A DNA stretch of 5,798 nucleotides, from positions 1-5,798 of the forward strand of contig WFVQ01000100.1 of NCBI GenBank assembly GCA_015491585.1. The letters run 5' to 3'. Position numbers and translations under genes: made by a program. This document shows positions 1-5,476 of this stretch, piece by piece. Origin of the DNA: Deltaproteobacteria bacterium. Its GTDB lineage: Bacteria; Desulfobacterota; Dissulfuribacteria; Dissulfuribacterales; S140-46. The notes beneath the pieces were generated by a model. It was not told the DNA's origin and did not search any database. It worked only from the letters and a program-made list of their open reading frames with translations. How positions within the stretch are numbered: position 1 is the stretch's first letter; every line of letters starts with the position of its first letter.

Positions 1-495
1 GACCTCTATTACCGGCTCAATGTCTTCCCCATATTCGTGCCGCCATTGCGGGAGAGGCGTACAGACATACTGCTGCTGGCAGAGCACTTCCTCCAGAAGT
101 TCGCCTCCGAGAACGGCAAGGAGATAAAGAGGATCTCCAGCCCTGCCATAGATCTCCTCATGCAGTATCACTGGCCCGGAAATGTCAGGGAGCTCCAGAA
201 CTGCATGGAACGGGCGGTCTTGATATGTGACGAGGATGTGATAAGGGCCCACCACCTCCCTCCGAGCCTCCAGACTATAGGGAGCGCAAGCCAGGGTGGG
301 GCTGGCGGGGGCCTTTCCTTCGCCGAGGCAGTGGCCAGGTTCGAGAGGGAGCTCATCGTGGAGGCGTTGAAGGAGGCCAAGGGGAACCAGACCAAGGCCG
401 CCAAGCTCCTGGACACCAGCCTCCGCATCCTCAACTACAAGGTGAAAAAGTACGATATCGATCCCACCCCGTTCAAGCCCGGGCGCGGCCGCTGA
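1..495 (+). CDS. Sigma-54-dependent transcriptional activator, NtrC type (C-terminal part; 5' end outside window)
   Basis: The reading frame is open from the first base and ends at TGA 493-495, giving 164 residues of a longer protein. Fragment residues 1-20 (DLYYRLNV...PPLRERR) are the end of the AAA+ sigma-54 interaction domain, including the conserved RLNV and PPLRER segments. Residues 58-66 (WPGNVRELQ) are the sensor II motif that closes the ATPase domain. After a Gly/Ala/Ser-rich linker (about 94-104), residues 115-154 form a Fis-type helix-turn-helix (GNQTKAAKLLDTS...NYKVKKY) for binding upstream activator sites. Proteins of this class use ATP hydrolysis to remodel sigma-54 RNA polymerase into open complexes. 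The N-terminal sensory domain (receiver, PAS or GAF) lies outside the window, so the signal is unknown. The next gene starts 91 bp downstream on the same strand. The family call is firm; the target genes are not known. Confidence 0.95.
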   Translation, partial: DLYYRLNVFPIFVPPLRERRTDILLLAEHFLQKFASENGKEIKRISSPAIDLLMQYHWPGNVRELQNCMERAVLICDEDVIRAHHLPPSLQTIGSASQGGAGGGLSFAEAVARFERELIVEALKEAKGNQTKAAKLLDTSLRILNYKVKKYDIDPTPFKPGRGR

Positions 496-586
496 TTCCT
501 TTTTCACTATTGCCCTTGAGGAAGAACGGTCCAGCGAGTACCATCCTGGATGCAGTGCAGATGACAAAGTCGAGGAAAAGAACCTT
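496..586. other. Intergenic gap between the sigma-54 activator and pcnB
   Basis: This 91-bp gap contains no convincing intrinsic terminator: the short T run at 499-504 is not preceded by a clear hairpin apart from the small GC palindrome GCGGCCGC at 485-492, which has no loop. A weak sigma-70-like arrangement is present: TTGAGG at 516-521, a 17-bp spacer, then TACCAT at 539-544, each matching 4 of 6 consensus bases. It could drive the pcnB run, but such matches arise by chance. GAGG at 572-575 is the probable ribosome binding site for the GTG at 587. Confidence 0.4.
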
Positions 587-1909
587 GTGGAACAGCCAAA
601 TCTATTCGTCTTGGATAACAGCCAGCCCCTCATAATCCCCAGGCCCGAGCACTGTGTGAGCAGGAAGGACATGGACCGGGAGGCCCTGAAGGTCCTCTAC
701 AGGCTCAAGGATCACGGATTTCTCGCTTATTTGGTGGGCGGGAGCGTGAGGGATCTCCTGCTGGGAAGACAGCCCAAGGATTTCGACATCGGCACCAACG
801 CCACTCCCAGGCAGGTGCGCCGTCTCTTCCGGTACAGCAGGATCATAGGAAAGCGGTTCCGGCTGGTCCACGTCTATTTCAAGGGACGCAAGATCATAGA
901 GGTGTCCACCTTTCGGCGGCAGGTGGATTACGACGACCGGGAGGCCGCAAGGATGGGGCTCTCGGAAAAGGAGATATACGGAACGCCTAGGGAGGATGCC
1001 TTCAGGCGCGACCTCACCATCAACGGCCTCTTCTACAACATCGCCGACTTCTCGGTCATCGACTACGTGGGCGGCATGGCCGACCTGCGCGGCGGCCTCA
1101 TCAGGACCATAGGAGATCCCCATGTGAGGTTCGTCAGGGATCCGGTGAGGATGATGCGGGCGGTGCGTCACGCGGCAAGGACCGGTTTCACCATAGAGTC
1201 CAGGACCTGGGAGGCGATAGAGGAGCACCGGGCCCTCATCAGGCTGTGTTCTGTCCACCGGGTGCGTGACGAGTGGCTGAAGGATCTCTGCTCCGGCCGC
1301 AGTGCTCCCTGGGCCGCGCTGGCCCACAAGTCCGGGCTGTTGCAGGAGATCTTCCCTGCCTATTGGGATGGGCTGGGTGCGAGCGACTCCAACAAGGCTT
1401 CACAGCTCTTGGAGGGGTTGCTTACGCGCCTGGACGGCTTAATTTCTGAGGGCAAGGAGGTCTCGGAGCCATTTTTAGTCTCGCTCCTCGTCATGCCGCG
1501 CTTTCTGGTGTCAAAGGAGTGGAGGCGGCTTGAGTCCAACAAGATAAAGTGGCCTACCCACGAGGCCAGACAGCTGCTCCGTGACTTTCTCTATCCATTC
1601 GATTTCCGCAGGGCGGTCCAGGACGCGGCGGCCCAGATCCTCGCCAGCCAGTGGCCCATAGCGCTCTGCTACAGCCGTGGAAGCTGGCCCAAGAGGGTGG
1701 TTAACAAGTCCACCTTCGAGGAGGCGCTGTTGCTCTTCAACATGGTCAGGGAGGCCAGGTGGGGCGAGGAGGCGATCGTGGTTACGACCGGAGGGGAGGG
1801 CGCCCCTGCCAAGAAGAGGCGGCGTAGGCGCAGGAAGAGAAGGAAGAGAGGGAAGGCCAAAGATGAAGTTGCGTCAGAATGCCAGGGAGTTGGTGCTGCT
1901 GAATGTTGA
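587..1909 (+). CDS. pcnB: Poly(A) polymerase I / tRNA nucleotidyltransferase family protein (PcnB-like)
   Basis: This is a class II nucleotidyltransferase that adds AMP to RNA 3' ends, tagging transcripts for decay; close relatives repair tRNA CCA ends. It has 440 residues, near the roughly 465 of E. coli PcnB. Residues 18-26 (PRPEHCVSR) match the N-terminal PcnB signature. Catalytic motif VGGSVRD...DFD (50-67) supplies metal ligands D65 and D67, with E105 in IIEVSTFR as a likely third carboxylate. RRDLTINGLFYN (140-151) and RDPVRMMRAVR (184-194) are the nucleotide-recognition and head/neck motifs. IIGKRFRLVHV (86-96) resembles the segment reported to mark bacterial poly(A) polymerases rather than CCA enzymes. 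The C-terminus carries a strongly basic stretch (409-425), as in known poly(A) polymerases. The GTG start is chosen because it follows GAGG by 11 bases and no in-frame ATG, GTG or TTG lies between the upstream stop codon and it. The 3' end overlaps the next gene by 47 bp. Family is certain; poly(A) rather than CCA activity is inferred. Confidence 0.92.
   Translation: MEQPNLFVLDNSQPLIIPRPEHCVSRKDMDREALKVLYRLKDHGFLAYLVGGSVRDLLLGRQPKDFDIGTNATPRQVRRLFRYSRIIGKRFRLVHVYFKGRKIIEVSTFRRQVDYDDREAARMGLSEKEIYGTPREDAFRRDLTINGLFYNIADFSVIDYVGGMADLRGGLIRTIGDPHVRFVRDPVRMMRAVRHAARTGFTIESRTWEAIEEHRALIRLCSVHRVRDEWLKDLCSGRSAPWAALAHKSGLLQEIFPAYWDGLGASDSNKASQLLEGLLTRLDGLISEGKEVSEPFLVSLLVMPRFLVSKEWRRLESNKIKWPTHEARQLLRDFLYPFDFRRAVQDAAAQILASQWPIALCYSRGSWPKRVVNKSTFEEALLLFNMVREARWGEEAIVVTTGGEGAPAKKRRRRRRKRRKRGKAKDEVASECQGVGAAEC
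1849..1856 (+). promoter_or_regulatory. Ribosome binding site for the 145-residue protein, inside the pcnB coding region
   Basis: AGGGAAGG ends 6 bases before the ATG at 1863, which sets the start of the next gene within the overlap with pcnB. It lies in the purine-rich DNA that also encodes the basic tail of the PcnB protein, so the same bases serve as codons and as a Shine-Dalgarno sequence. Confidence 0.65.
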
Positions 1910-2300
1910 GGGTCTCGGACTGCTCCTTGGCGAGGTGCGGTACAACCGCCAGACCGAGACAGTGATATTCGCCCTGGAGAAATCGTCGTTTTTCGATCTC
2001 TATTTCCCATGCACCGTGGTCTACGACCAGCAGAAGGGCCCGGTGGTCCATCCCCATGTGCTCTCCGCGCTCACCACGTCGAGTATCAGGATCCAGCGCA
2101 GCCGTGTTTCCTGTTTCGTGCTGGAGCGGGATCTCCACTCCTCCCTCGTGGAGCAGTATCACCAGCTTCTGGACATGGTGGTAATGCGCCAGGGAGGAGG
2201 AGAGGTCAAGGAAGACGACCCTGGCCCGGACCGGCCGCGCCCCGGGGGAAACAGAGTGGTGCCCCTCATCCCTAAGAAGGAGAAGGACGGGGAGAAATGA
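1863..2300 (+). CDS. Uncharacterised 145-residue protein encoded between pcnB and lgt
   Basis: I do not recognise this protein. The ATG at 1863 is preceded by AGGGAAGG with good spacing. The frame is open further upstream, but translation there reads an Arg/Gly/Pro-rich shadow of pcnB, so the later start is preferred. Residues 9-90 alternate hydrophobic and polar residues in a way that suggests several beta strands (ELVLLNVEG, LLLGEVRYN, TETVIFALE, FPCTVVYD, SSIRIQRSRVSCFVLE). Residues 91-109 could form a helix, and residues 111-145 are a charged, Pro/Gly-rich, probably disordered tail ending in Lys/Glu. There is no signal peptide or membrane segment, so it should be cytoplasmic. It overlaps pcnB by 47 bp and lgt by 4 bp (ATGA), implying translational coupling. 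A small beta-barrel, perhaps nucleic-acid binding, is a guess from the strand pattern and the neighbour, not a homology call. Confidence 0.8.
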   Translation: MKLRQNARELVLLNVEGLGLLLGEVRYNRQTETVIFALEKSSFFDLYFPCTVVYDQQKGPVVHPHVLSALTTSSIRIQRSRVSCFVLERDLHSSLVEQYHQLLDMVVMRQGGGEVKEDDPGPDRPRPGGNRVVPLIPKKEKDGEK

Positions 2301-3118
2301 TCCCCTATCCCCACATAGATCCGGTCATATTCAAGATCGGGCCGTTCGCCGCCAGGTGGTACGGAATGATGTACCTGCTGGGATTTGGGGCCGCATATTT
2401 TCTGGTGAGGCGTCAAATGCTTCGTGCCGGCGAGGAGTCGGCGGAGTCCAGGGCCTTCTTCGAGGGGTTGTTCGTGGCCCTGGTGGTGGGCGTGATCGCA
2501 GGTGGGAGGCTGGGCTATGTGCTATTCTACAACCTCTCCTACTATCTCCACCATCCGCTGGAGATCCTGGCGACCTGGCGCGGAGGCATGTCGTTCCACG
2601 GTGGGCTTGCGGGGGCCTTGGCCGCGGGATGGTGGTATTGCCGCCGCCACCGCGAGCCGTTCCTCAAGTGGGCGGACAGGGGCGCGGTGGTGGCTCCCAT
2701 AGGGCTCGGCCTCGGGAGGATAGGGAATTTCATAAACGGCGAGCTGTACGGCCGCCCTTCGTCTGTGCCGTGGGCGATGGTGTTCCCACAGGGAGGGGCG
2801 GTCCCGCGCCATCCGTCCCAGCTCTACGAGGCCGCTCTGGAGGGGCTCTTTCTGTTCGCGGTGATGTGGAGCGTCCACGACAGGGACTGGCCTTACGGCC
2901 GGAAGCTGGCCCTGTTCCTCGTAGGATACGGCCTGGTGCGGATATTCGTGGAGTTTTTCAGGGAGCCCGATCCACAGCTCGGCTTCATAATAGGTGGTGC
3001 GGTGACCATGGGCCAGCTCCTTTCGGCAGCCCTGCTGGCCGCTGGCTGTCTCCTGTGGAGGGGAGCCGGCGCACAAAAAAAAGGAGGCCCAACAGGGCCC
3101 CCTCAAGATACTCCTTGA
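2297..3118 (+). CDS. lgt: Prolipoprotein diacylglyceryl transferase
   Basis: Lgt is the inner-membrane enzyme that moves diacylglycerol from phosphatidylglycerol to the lipobox cysteine of prolipoproteins, the first step of lipoprotein maturation. The 273 residues hold the family motifs in order: RWYGMMYL (20-27, with the conserved Tyr22), RGGMSFHGGLAG (95-106, His101), GRIGNFINGELYGRP (140-154; Arg141, Asn144, Asn147, Glu149), RHPSQLYEA (171-179) and VRIFVEFFREPD (214-225; Arg215, Glu219, Arg222). About seven hydrophobic segments are visible, near 22-38, 56-78, 99-113, 130-147, 180-193, 204-220 and 233-255. The ATG shares ATGA with the stop of the upstream gene; AAGGA at 2283-2287 and GGGGAG at 2289-2294 lie just upstream. 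The last 13 or so residues (KKGGPTGPPQDTP) are a hydrophilic tail encoded by DNA that doubles as the terminator of the convergent gene. Confidence 0.97.
   Translation: MIPYPHIDPVIFKIGPFAARWYGMMYLLGFGAAYFLVRRQMLRAGEESAESRAFFEGLFVALVVGVIAGGRLGYVLFYNLSYYLHHPLEILATWRGGMSFHGGLAGALAAGWWYCRRHREPFLKWADRGAVVAPIGLGLGRIGNFINGELYGRPSSVPWAMVFPQGGAVPRHPSQLYEAALEGLFLFAVMWSVHDRDWPYGRKLALFLVGYGLVRIFVEFFREPDPQLGFIIGGAVTMGQLLSAALLAAGCLLWRGAGAQKKGGPTGPPQDTP
3075..3102 (-). terminator. Intrinsic terminator of the small exported-protein gene, within the lgt 3' coding end
   Basis: Read on the minus strand: GGGGGCCC, loop TGTT, GGGCCTCC, then eight T. The 8-bp stem has seven G-C pairs and one G-U pair (arms at 3102-3095 and 3090-3083), and the U tract is 3082-3075. 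This is a textbook intrinsic terminator, placed 28 bases after the stop of the 68-codon gene. On the plus strand it lacks a following T run, so it should act in one direction only. It lies wholly inside the lgt reading frame. Confidence 0.9.
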
Positions 3119-3120
3119 GG
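3101..3120. repeat. Short inverted repeat at the lgt stop codon
   Basis: CCTCAAG (3101-3107) pairs perfectly with CTTGAGG (3114-3120) across a 6-base loop. It spans the lgt TGA at 3116-3118 and shares two bases with the adjacent terminator stem. There is no T run on the plus-strand side, so it is not a good intrinsic terminator for lgt, but it may shield the mRNA 3' end or weakly pause transcription. Confidence 0.5.
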
Positions 3121-3129
3121 CTACGTGTA

Positions 3130-3336
3130 TTAGCAACCTTCCACAGCGGCCTTGGCCTTGACCTTCACCTTGACCTCGTCGCCGGGATTGGCGCTGCAGG
3201 CCTTCTTCAGCTCGATGACCATCTTCTTGCCCTCATTGCTGACGACCTTGCCCTTGCAGCTCTTGGCCAGGCTGACACCTGCCATGCTGACGGAGAAGAC
3301 CAAGGCCAGAGCGATAGCGGTTACTTTTGAACGCAT
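3130..3336 (-). CDS. Small exported lysine-rich protein with three cysteines
   Basis: This 68-residue protein has a clear Sec signal peptide: basic start (MRSK), hydrophobic core (about 5-21) and cleavage motif SLA at 22-24, predicting a mature protein of about 44 residues in the periplasm or outside. The mature part holds Cys27, Cys47 and Cys68, the last being the C-terminal residue, and alternating strands KGKVVSNEGKKMVIEL and DEVKVKVKAKA that suggest a small beta-barrel. It is very rich in Lys and Val. The start is well set: AGGAGG at 3350-3345 lies 8 bases before the ATG. It has its own promoter with a palindromic operator-like site and its own terminator, so it is a single-gene transcription unit convergent with lgt. 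I do not recognise a named family. Metal or ligand binding, or disulfide-linked dimers, are possible because the cysteine count is odd, but this is inference. Confidence 0.85.
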   Translation of the reverse strand: MRSKVTAIALALVFSVSMAGVSLAKSCKGKVVSNEGKKMVIELKKACSANPGDEVKVKVKAKAAVEGC

Positions 3337-3370
3337 ACCTAATTCCTCCTTAGAATACTAGATTTTCTTT

Positions 3371-3398
3371 ACTATACGCGAGGGCGTATAGGTGTCAA
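3371..3398 (-). promoter_or_regulatory. Sigma-70-type promoter of the small exported-protein gene
   Basis: On the minus strand a perfect -35 box TTGACA (3398-3393) is followed by a 16-bp spacer and -10 box TATAGT (3376-3371, five of six consensus bases). Transcription would begin near 3364, giving a leader of about 28 bases containing AGGAGG at 3350-3345. The DNA just upstream (3400-3432) is A/T-rich in an otherwise GC-rich window and could serve as an UP element. Such a close match to consensus predicts a strong promoter that needs repression. Confidence 0.85.
3372..3391. promoter_or_regulatory. Perfect palindrome over the promoter spacer and -10 box, probable operator
   Basis: CTATACGC (3372-3379), a 4-base centre GAGG, and GCGTATAG (3384-3391) form a perfect 8+8 bp inverted repeat. 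It covers five of the six -10 bases and almost all of the spacer. It lies upstream of the predicted transcription start, so it would act as DNA rather than as an RNA hairpin. This placement is classic for a dimeric repressor that blocks polymerase. I cannot assign a regulator family from the half-site. Confidence 0.7.
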
Positions 3399-3457
3399 GT
3401 CTCAAAATTTTAAAAGAATTTATTTTAATGTTTCGGAGTCGTTCCCTTGTAGCCCCT
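3399..3457. other. A/T-rich spacer downstream of rpe
   Basis: These 59 bases separate the rpe stop from the small-gene promoter. Positions 3402-3432 are strongly A/T-rich and sit directly behind the -35 box. I find no stable GC hairpin with a U tract, so rpe has no obvious intrinsic terminator and read-through into the small gene is possible. Confidence 0.5.
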
Positions 3458-4099
3458 CTATCTTCTCAGGGAAGAGATGGCACCGGCGTAGTCTCCGGCT
3501 CCATATACCGCGCTTCCTGCCACCAGGATATCGGCCCCCGCCTCTATCACTTTAGGGGCCGTAGAGGGATTGATGCCGCCGTCCACCTCTATTGAGAAGC
3601 CGCATTCGTCCGCCATTTTCCTGAGGCGGCGGATTTTCCCCACTGCCGACGGTATGAACGCCTGCCCTCCGAATCCAGGGTTCACGCTCATGACCAGCAC
3701 GAAGTCGAGGTCTTCGGCGACGTATTCTATCACCGACTCCGGGGTAGCGGGATTGAGGGCCACCCCTGCCCAGGCACCCAGGCTCTTTATCAGGGCCAGC
3801 GTGCGCTGCAAATGGATACACGCCTCGGCATGGACCGATATCCACGAGGCGCCTGCCTTGATGAACTCCTCGATGTACCGGTCCGGCTCTTCTATCATCA
3901 GATGCACGTCCAGAGGAAGGGTGGTGACGGGCCTTACGGCCTTGACCACCAGGGGGCCAATGGTGATGTTGGGCACGAAATGGCCGTCCATCACATCCAC
4001 GTGGATGACGTCGGCGCCAGCGGCCTCCACCGCGGCGATCTCTTGGCCCAGCCGGGAGAAGTCGGCGGACAGTATGGAAGGGGCGATCTTGATGCTCAT
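3458..4099 (-). CDS. rpe: Ribulose-phosphate 3-epimerase
   Basis: Rpe interconverts D-ribulose 5-phosphate and D-xylulose 5-phosphate in the cytoplasm, in the pentose phosphate and Calvin-type pathways. At 213 residues it has normal length for this TIM-barrel family. It begins with the typical IAPSILSADF (5-14; Ser8 contacts substrate). HVDVMDGHFVPN (33-44) gives metal ligand His33 and catalytic Asp35. DVHLMI (64-69) gives His66. MSVNPGFGGQ (137-146) is the phosphate-side loop, and EVDGGIN (171-177) gives the second catalytic acid, Asp173. GSAVYG (195-200) completes the phosphate site. The ATG is preceded by GAGGT (4109-4105) with 6-base spacing, and this site overlaps the TAG stop of the upstream tolC-like gene. 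Only 3 bases separate the two genes, so rpe is very probably cotranscribed with the efflux gene. Confidence 0.97.
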   Translation of the reverse strand: MSIKIAPSILSADFSRLGQEIAAVEAAGADVIHVDVMDGHFVPNITIGPLVVKAVRPVTTLPLDVHLMIEEPDRYIEEFIKAGASWISVHAEACIHLQRTLALIKSLGAWAGVALNPATPESVIEYVAEDLDFVLVMSVNPGFGGQAFIPSAVGKIRRLRKMADECGFSIEVDGGINPSTAPKVIEAGADILVAGSAVYGAGDYAGAISSLRR

Positions 4100-4102
4100 T
4101 GT

Positions 4103-5476
4103 CTACCTCGCGTCCACGGTTTCACGCCCGACTCTATCCTGGCCCTCGCTTTTGTCAATCGCGTCAAGGGATACGCCCACGGCCCGCTCCAGCCTGGCGA
4201 TGGAGATGCGGTATCCGTAGAGCGCCTTGTAGTAGTTCGTCTCAGCCTCCGAGAGGAACTGCCTGGCGTCGAGGACATCGCTGCTCGGGACCATGTGCTC
4301 CCTGTATTGGAGATTTGTGATGCGGTAGTTCTCCTTGGCCTGGTCCAGGGCGGTCCGGGCTGTGAAGACGTTCTCTTCCGCCACCTTTACGCCGAGCCAT
4401 GCCCGCTTCACCTGGTATGCTATCTCGGAGTCCAGCCCCTGGAGCACGTATGCCAGCTCCTTCTCCTTGTGCCTGGCCTTCTCGATCTCATGGGACGTCC
4501 TTCCCCACTGGAAGAGTTCCCATCTGGCCTCCAAGGCCACCAGGCTGTTCCTTGGATTGGTGTAGTCGTTCTCGGTGGCCAGGAGATCCTCGCCCATCTG
4601 CTGGTAGCGTGCCACCAGCCCTATCTGGGGCAGCCGCTTGGACCTCGCTATGCGGGCCATGAGCCGTGCCTGTTCCATCCTTAGTGCGAGGGCCTTTCTC
4701 TCAGGCCGGTGCTCCAGTGCTGCCTCCGTGAGTGCCTGAAGGCTCGGCAGGGAGCGGGTTCCGTCCCCGATCTCCTCCACGGACAGAGGGGTCCCCACCG
4801 GCCTGGCCATGAGGACGTTCAGACGATCCCGTGCTGCCTCCAGGCGTGCCTTCGCGCTTGCCAAGCGCTGTCTGGCTGCGGCCAGCGCCACCTTGGACCG
4901 CAGGAGGTCGTTGTAGGGTATAAGGCCCTGCTTGAAGAAGCCCGATGCGTCCCTTTCATGGGCCTCGAGGCTCCGCACGGCCTCCTCTGCGACCTCGACA
5001 CCCCGCCGCGCCAAAAGGAGGTGGAAATAGGCCTCCTTTGCTTGAAGGCTCAGGTCCAGCACATCCTGCCTTCTCTCGACCTCTTCTGCATCCACCTCCA
5101 AGGCAGCCATCTTCTCCTTTGAGATGAGGGCGAAGCCGGTGAATAGTGGCTGGAACACCTCAACGGTCCATTCCGCGTTGTCCTCGTCGCTGTAAGGAAA
5201 GCGGGGGGAGCCTGGCACTTCCCTGAACCGGAAATAGGGCTGCTCGTTCAGGCGGGCATAGCGGTAGGAGAGGGATAGAGAGGCCCATCTGGCCCTGTTG
5301 GCCGCCAAGGCATCTTCCCTGGCGTACGCCACCTGCTCGTCTCTGGCCTTGAGCGCGGGATTTGCCTTCAGGACCAGCTCCACCACCTGGCCGAGGCTCA
5401 TCTCGTCCTGGGCGCCCGCACCGCACGGCAGCAACAGGGCGAGAAGCAGCGCGAAGACAATGGGGGCTTGTCTCAT
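4103..5476 (-). CDS. TolC-family outer-membrane efflux protein
   Basis: This 457-residue protein is an outer-membrane factor, the trimeric exit duct that pairs with a periplasmic adaptor and an inner-membrane RND, ABC or MFS pump. A signal peptide (1-22, core ALLLALLLP, cleavage after AGA) is followed by two structural repeats of the OEP fold, roughly 27-240 and 243-440. Each has long heptad-rich helices (for example 120-175 and 340-400) flanking short beta segments: residues near 64-115 (SLSYRYA...WTVEVFQPLFTG) and 285-330 (IGLVARYQQ...ARWELFQWG). Cys18 is preceded by Pro and lies before the cleavage site, so it is not a lipobox. GGGAGG at 5489-5484 lies 7 bases before the ATG, which overlaps the TetR stop as ATGA. 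No adaptor or pump gene follows; rpe comes next, so the partners lie upstream outside the window or elsewhere. Substrate is unknown. Confidence 0.93.
   Translation of the reverse strand: MRQAPIVFALLLALLLPCGAGAQDEMSLGQVVELVLKANPALKARDEQVAYAREDALAANRARWASLSLSYRYARLNEQPYFRFREVPGSPRFPYSDEDNAEWTVEVFQPLFTGFALISKEKMAALEVDAEEVERRQDVLDLSLQAKEAYFHLLLARRGVEVAEEAVRSLEAHERDASGFFKQGLIPYNDLLRSKVALAAARQRLASAKARLEAARDRLNVLMARPVGTPLSVEEIGDGTRSLPSLQALTEAALEHRPERKALALRMEQARLMARIARSKRLPQIGLVARYQQMGEDLLATENDYTNPRNSLVALEARWELFQWGRTSHEIEKARHKEKELAYVLQGLDSEIAYQVKRAWLGVKVAEENVFTARTALDQAKENYRITNLQYREHMVPSSDVLDARQFLSEAETNYYKALYGYRISIARLERAVGVSLDAIDKSEGQDRVGRETVDAR

Noticed and set aside
485..492. GCGGCCGC palindrome followed by a T run as a terminator for the sigma-54 activator
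   Set aside because: The palindrome has no loop and the T run starts several bases later, so no proper hairpin plus U tract forms.
516..544. Possible sigma-70 promoter for pcnB (TTGAGG, 17-bp spacer, TACCAT)
   Set aside because: Each box matches only 4 of 6 consensus bases, and such pairs are common by chance; it is mentioned in the gap entry but not called as a promoter.
602..1327. Long minus-strand open frame opposite pcnB
   Set aside because: It has Pro/His/Val-rich composition of a shadow frame, no recognisable domain, and lies wholly within a clearly real gene on the other strand.
1677..1862. Upstream extension of the 145-residue protein
   Set aside because: The extension is an Arg/Gly/Pro-rich translation typical of an out-of-frame shadow of pcnB, and the ATG at 1863 has a good ribosome site.
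3256..3267. Lipobox-like AKSC in the small exported protein, suggesting an Lgt substrate next to lgt
   Set aside because: Lys at -2 and Ser at -1 with Ala at -3 do not fit the usual lipobox, and SLA at 22-24 is a good signal peptidase I site, so a lipoprotein is unlikely.
3372..3391. Palindrome as an RNA hairpin, riboswitch or attenuator
   Set aside because: It sits upstream of the predicted transcription start of the small gene, so it would not be in that transcript; a DNA operator fits better.
3812..4684. Long plus-strand open frame opposite rpe and the tolC-like gene
   Set aside because: It spans two well-supported genes on the other strand, shows no family motif and no plausible ribosome site, so it is a shadow.
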